This document shows, piece after piece, positions 14,576 through 15,110 of a stretch of DNA of 15,110 bases. This DNA is from Candidatus Omnitrophota bacterium (GTDB lineage: Bacteria; Omnitrophota; Koll11; Duberdicusellales; 4484-171). Where the stretch lies: the NCBI GenBank assembly GCA_030692055.1, contig JAUYCY010000026.1:1-15110 (forward strand). Direction: 5' to 3'. The notes under the pieces were generated by a model. It made no database searches, was not told the origin of the DNA, and saw only the letters and a list, made by a program, of their open reading frames with translations. A program made the position numbers and the translations under genes. Position 1 is the first letter of the stretch. Every line of letters begins with the position of its first letter.

Positions 14576-15110
14576 ATAAAGACATAGTTTTTTATCAGCA
14601 ATACGCTGTACCTTATTTTGGTATTCTTTCACTTAGCGCTCACCTTAAGCACGCAGGAATCAGCGCAGATGTTGTAATAGAATCTTTAGAGAACAATTTT
14701 CTTGAAAAAATTAAAACGGTAAACCCTAAGTTGATAGGAATATCAGTATTGTCTCCGGAGCATAATTGGTTGATAAAAACTTCTAAAAAAATAAAATCTA
14801 TTCTTCCTAATACTAAAATAATCGTTGGCGGTATTCATGCAATATTTTATCCGCAAGAGATACTTAATTCTGCTTCGGTTGACCTTGTGTGCCATGGCGA
14901 CGGAGAAAACACGCTTTTAGCTGTCATGACTGAACTTAATAATTCAAAACCTAATTTTGCTTCTATATCCGGTATTGCGTATAAAGATAAAGAGAATAAA
15001 ATTTGTATAAATGAAAGAGCAAATCTTGTTCCTTTCAGTAAAGAAATCGTTGAAGACAGGGCAATCTATTATGATAAGTACCCCCAATTAGCCAAAGATG
15101 CTGTGCATAG
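14572..15110 (+). CDS. B12-binding-type radical SAM protein, N-terminal part (cut by window end)
   Basis: The open frame from ATG 14572 continues past the right edge, giving 179 residues. Its stretch QQYAVPYFGILSLSAHLKHA, then GISADVV, LIGISVLSPEH, IIVGGIHAIFYPQEIL and VDLVCHGDGENTLLAV match the N-terminal cobalamin-binding Rossmann-like domain of class B radical SAM proteins. The segment YFGILSLSAHLKHAG is the usual start, and GGIHA plus GDGE are hallmarks. The DxHxxG motif for base-off cobalamin is not visible, as is common in this class. The radical SAM domain itself would lie beyond 15110. Relatives methylate or rearrange unactivated carbons in lipids, antibiotics or pigments. The start overlaps the SDR stop by 4 bases (ATGA), so the two are coupled. 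Confidence 0.88.
   Translation, partial: MNKDIVFYQQYAVPYFGILSLSAHLKHAGISADVVIESLENNFLEKIKTVNPKLIGISVLSPEHNWLIKTSKKIKSILPNTKIIVGGIHAIFYPQEILNSASVDLVCHGDGENTLLAVMTELNNSKPNFASISGIAYKDKENKICINERANLVPFSKEIVEDRAIYYDKYPQLAKDAVH

Overview
The window is AT-rich (by eye about 35-40% GC), and every supportable gene lies on the + strand. It reads as part of a cell-surface glycan (O-antigen, capsule or similar) locus from a bacterium. Four radical SAM proteins in 15 kb and a LamG-domain surface protein fit an uncultured anaerobe. The style resembles Omnitrophota-type or related genomes, but this is an impression only; no rRNA or marker gene is present to confirm it.

Region 1 (1-11455) is a tight run of co-directional genes with gaps of a few bases or small overlaps up to about 9713, then gaps of 47-108 bases. 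In order: the C-terminal end of a YfhO-like membrane protein; a 703-residue polytopic membrane protein with an outer beta-sandwich tail; a DegT/DnrJ sugar aminotransferase; a radical SAM/SPASM enzyme; a glutamine-dependent asparagine-synthetase-type amidotransferase; a short formyltransferase; a second radical SAM/SPASM enzyme; a WbqC-family protein; an NDP-sugar 4,6-dehydratase-like SDR; a family 2 glycosyltransferase; and a class I methyltransferase. The simplest reading is a nucleotide-sugar pathway: a 4,6-dehydratase makes a keto-deoxysugar, DegT aminates it, and the formyltransferase and/or WbqC protein acylate the amine. The AsnB-like enzyme may amidate a carboxylate. The glycosyltransferase, methyltransferase and membrane proteins would assemble and decorate the product. 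The two SPASM enzymes have no textbook role in such a pathway and are the most interesting part.

Region 2 (11456-12349) is a single gene for a membrane-anchored LamG-domain protein. It has its own near-consensus sigma-70-type promoter and a strong ribosome binding site.

Region 3 (12350-15110) begins with about 270 non-coding bases ending in a second good promoter. It is followed by a third radical SAM/SPASM protein, a short-chain dehydrogenase and the start of a B12-binding-type radical SAM protein that runs off the window. These last two overlap by 4 bases (ATGA), so this is a separate small operon with unknown substrate.

No tRNA, rRNA, CRISPR array, insertion sequence or convincing rho-independent terminator was seen.
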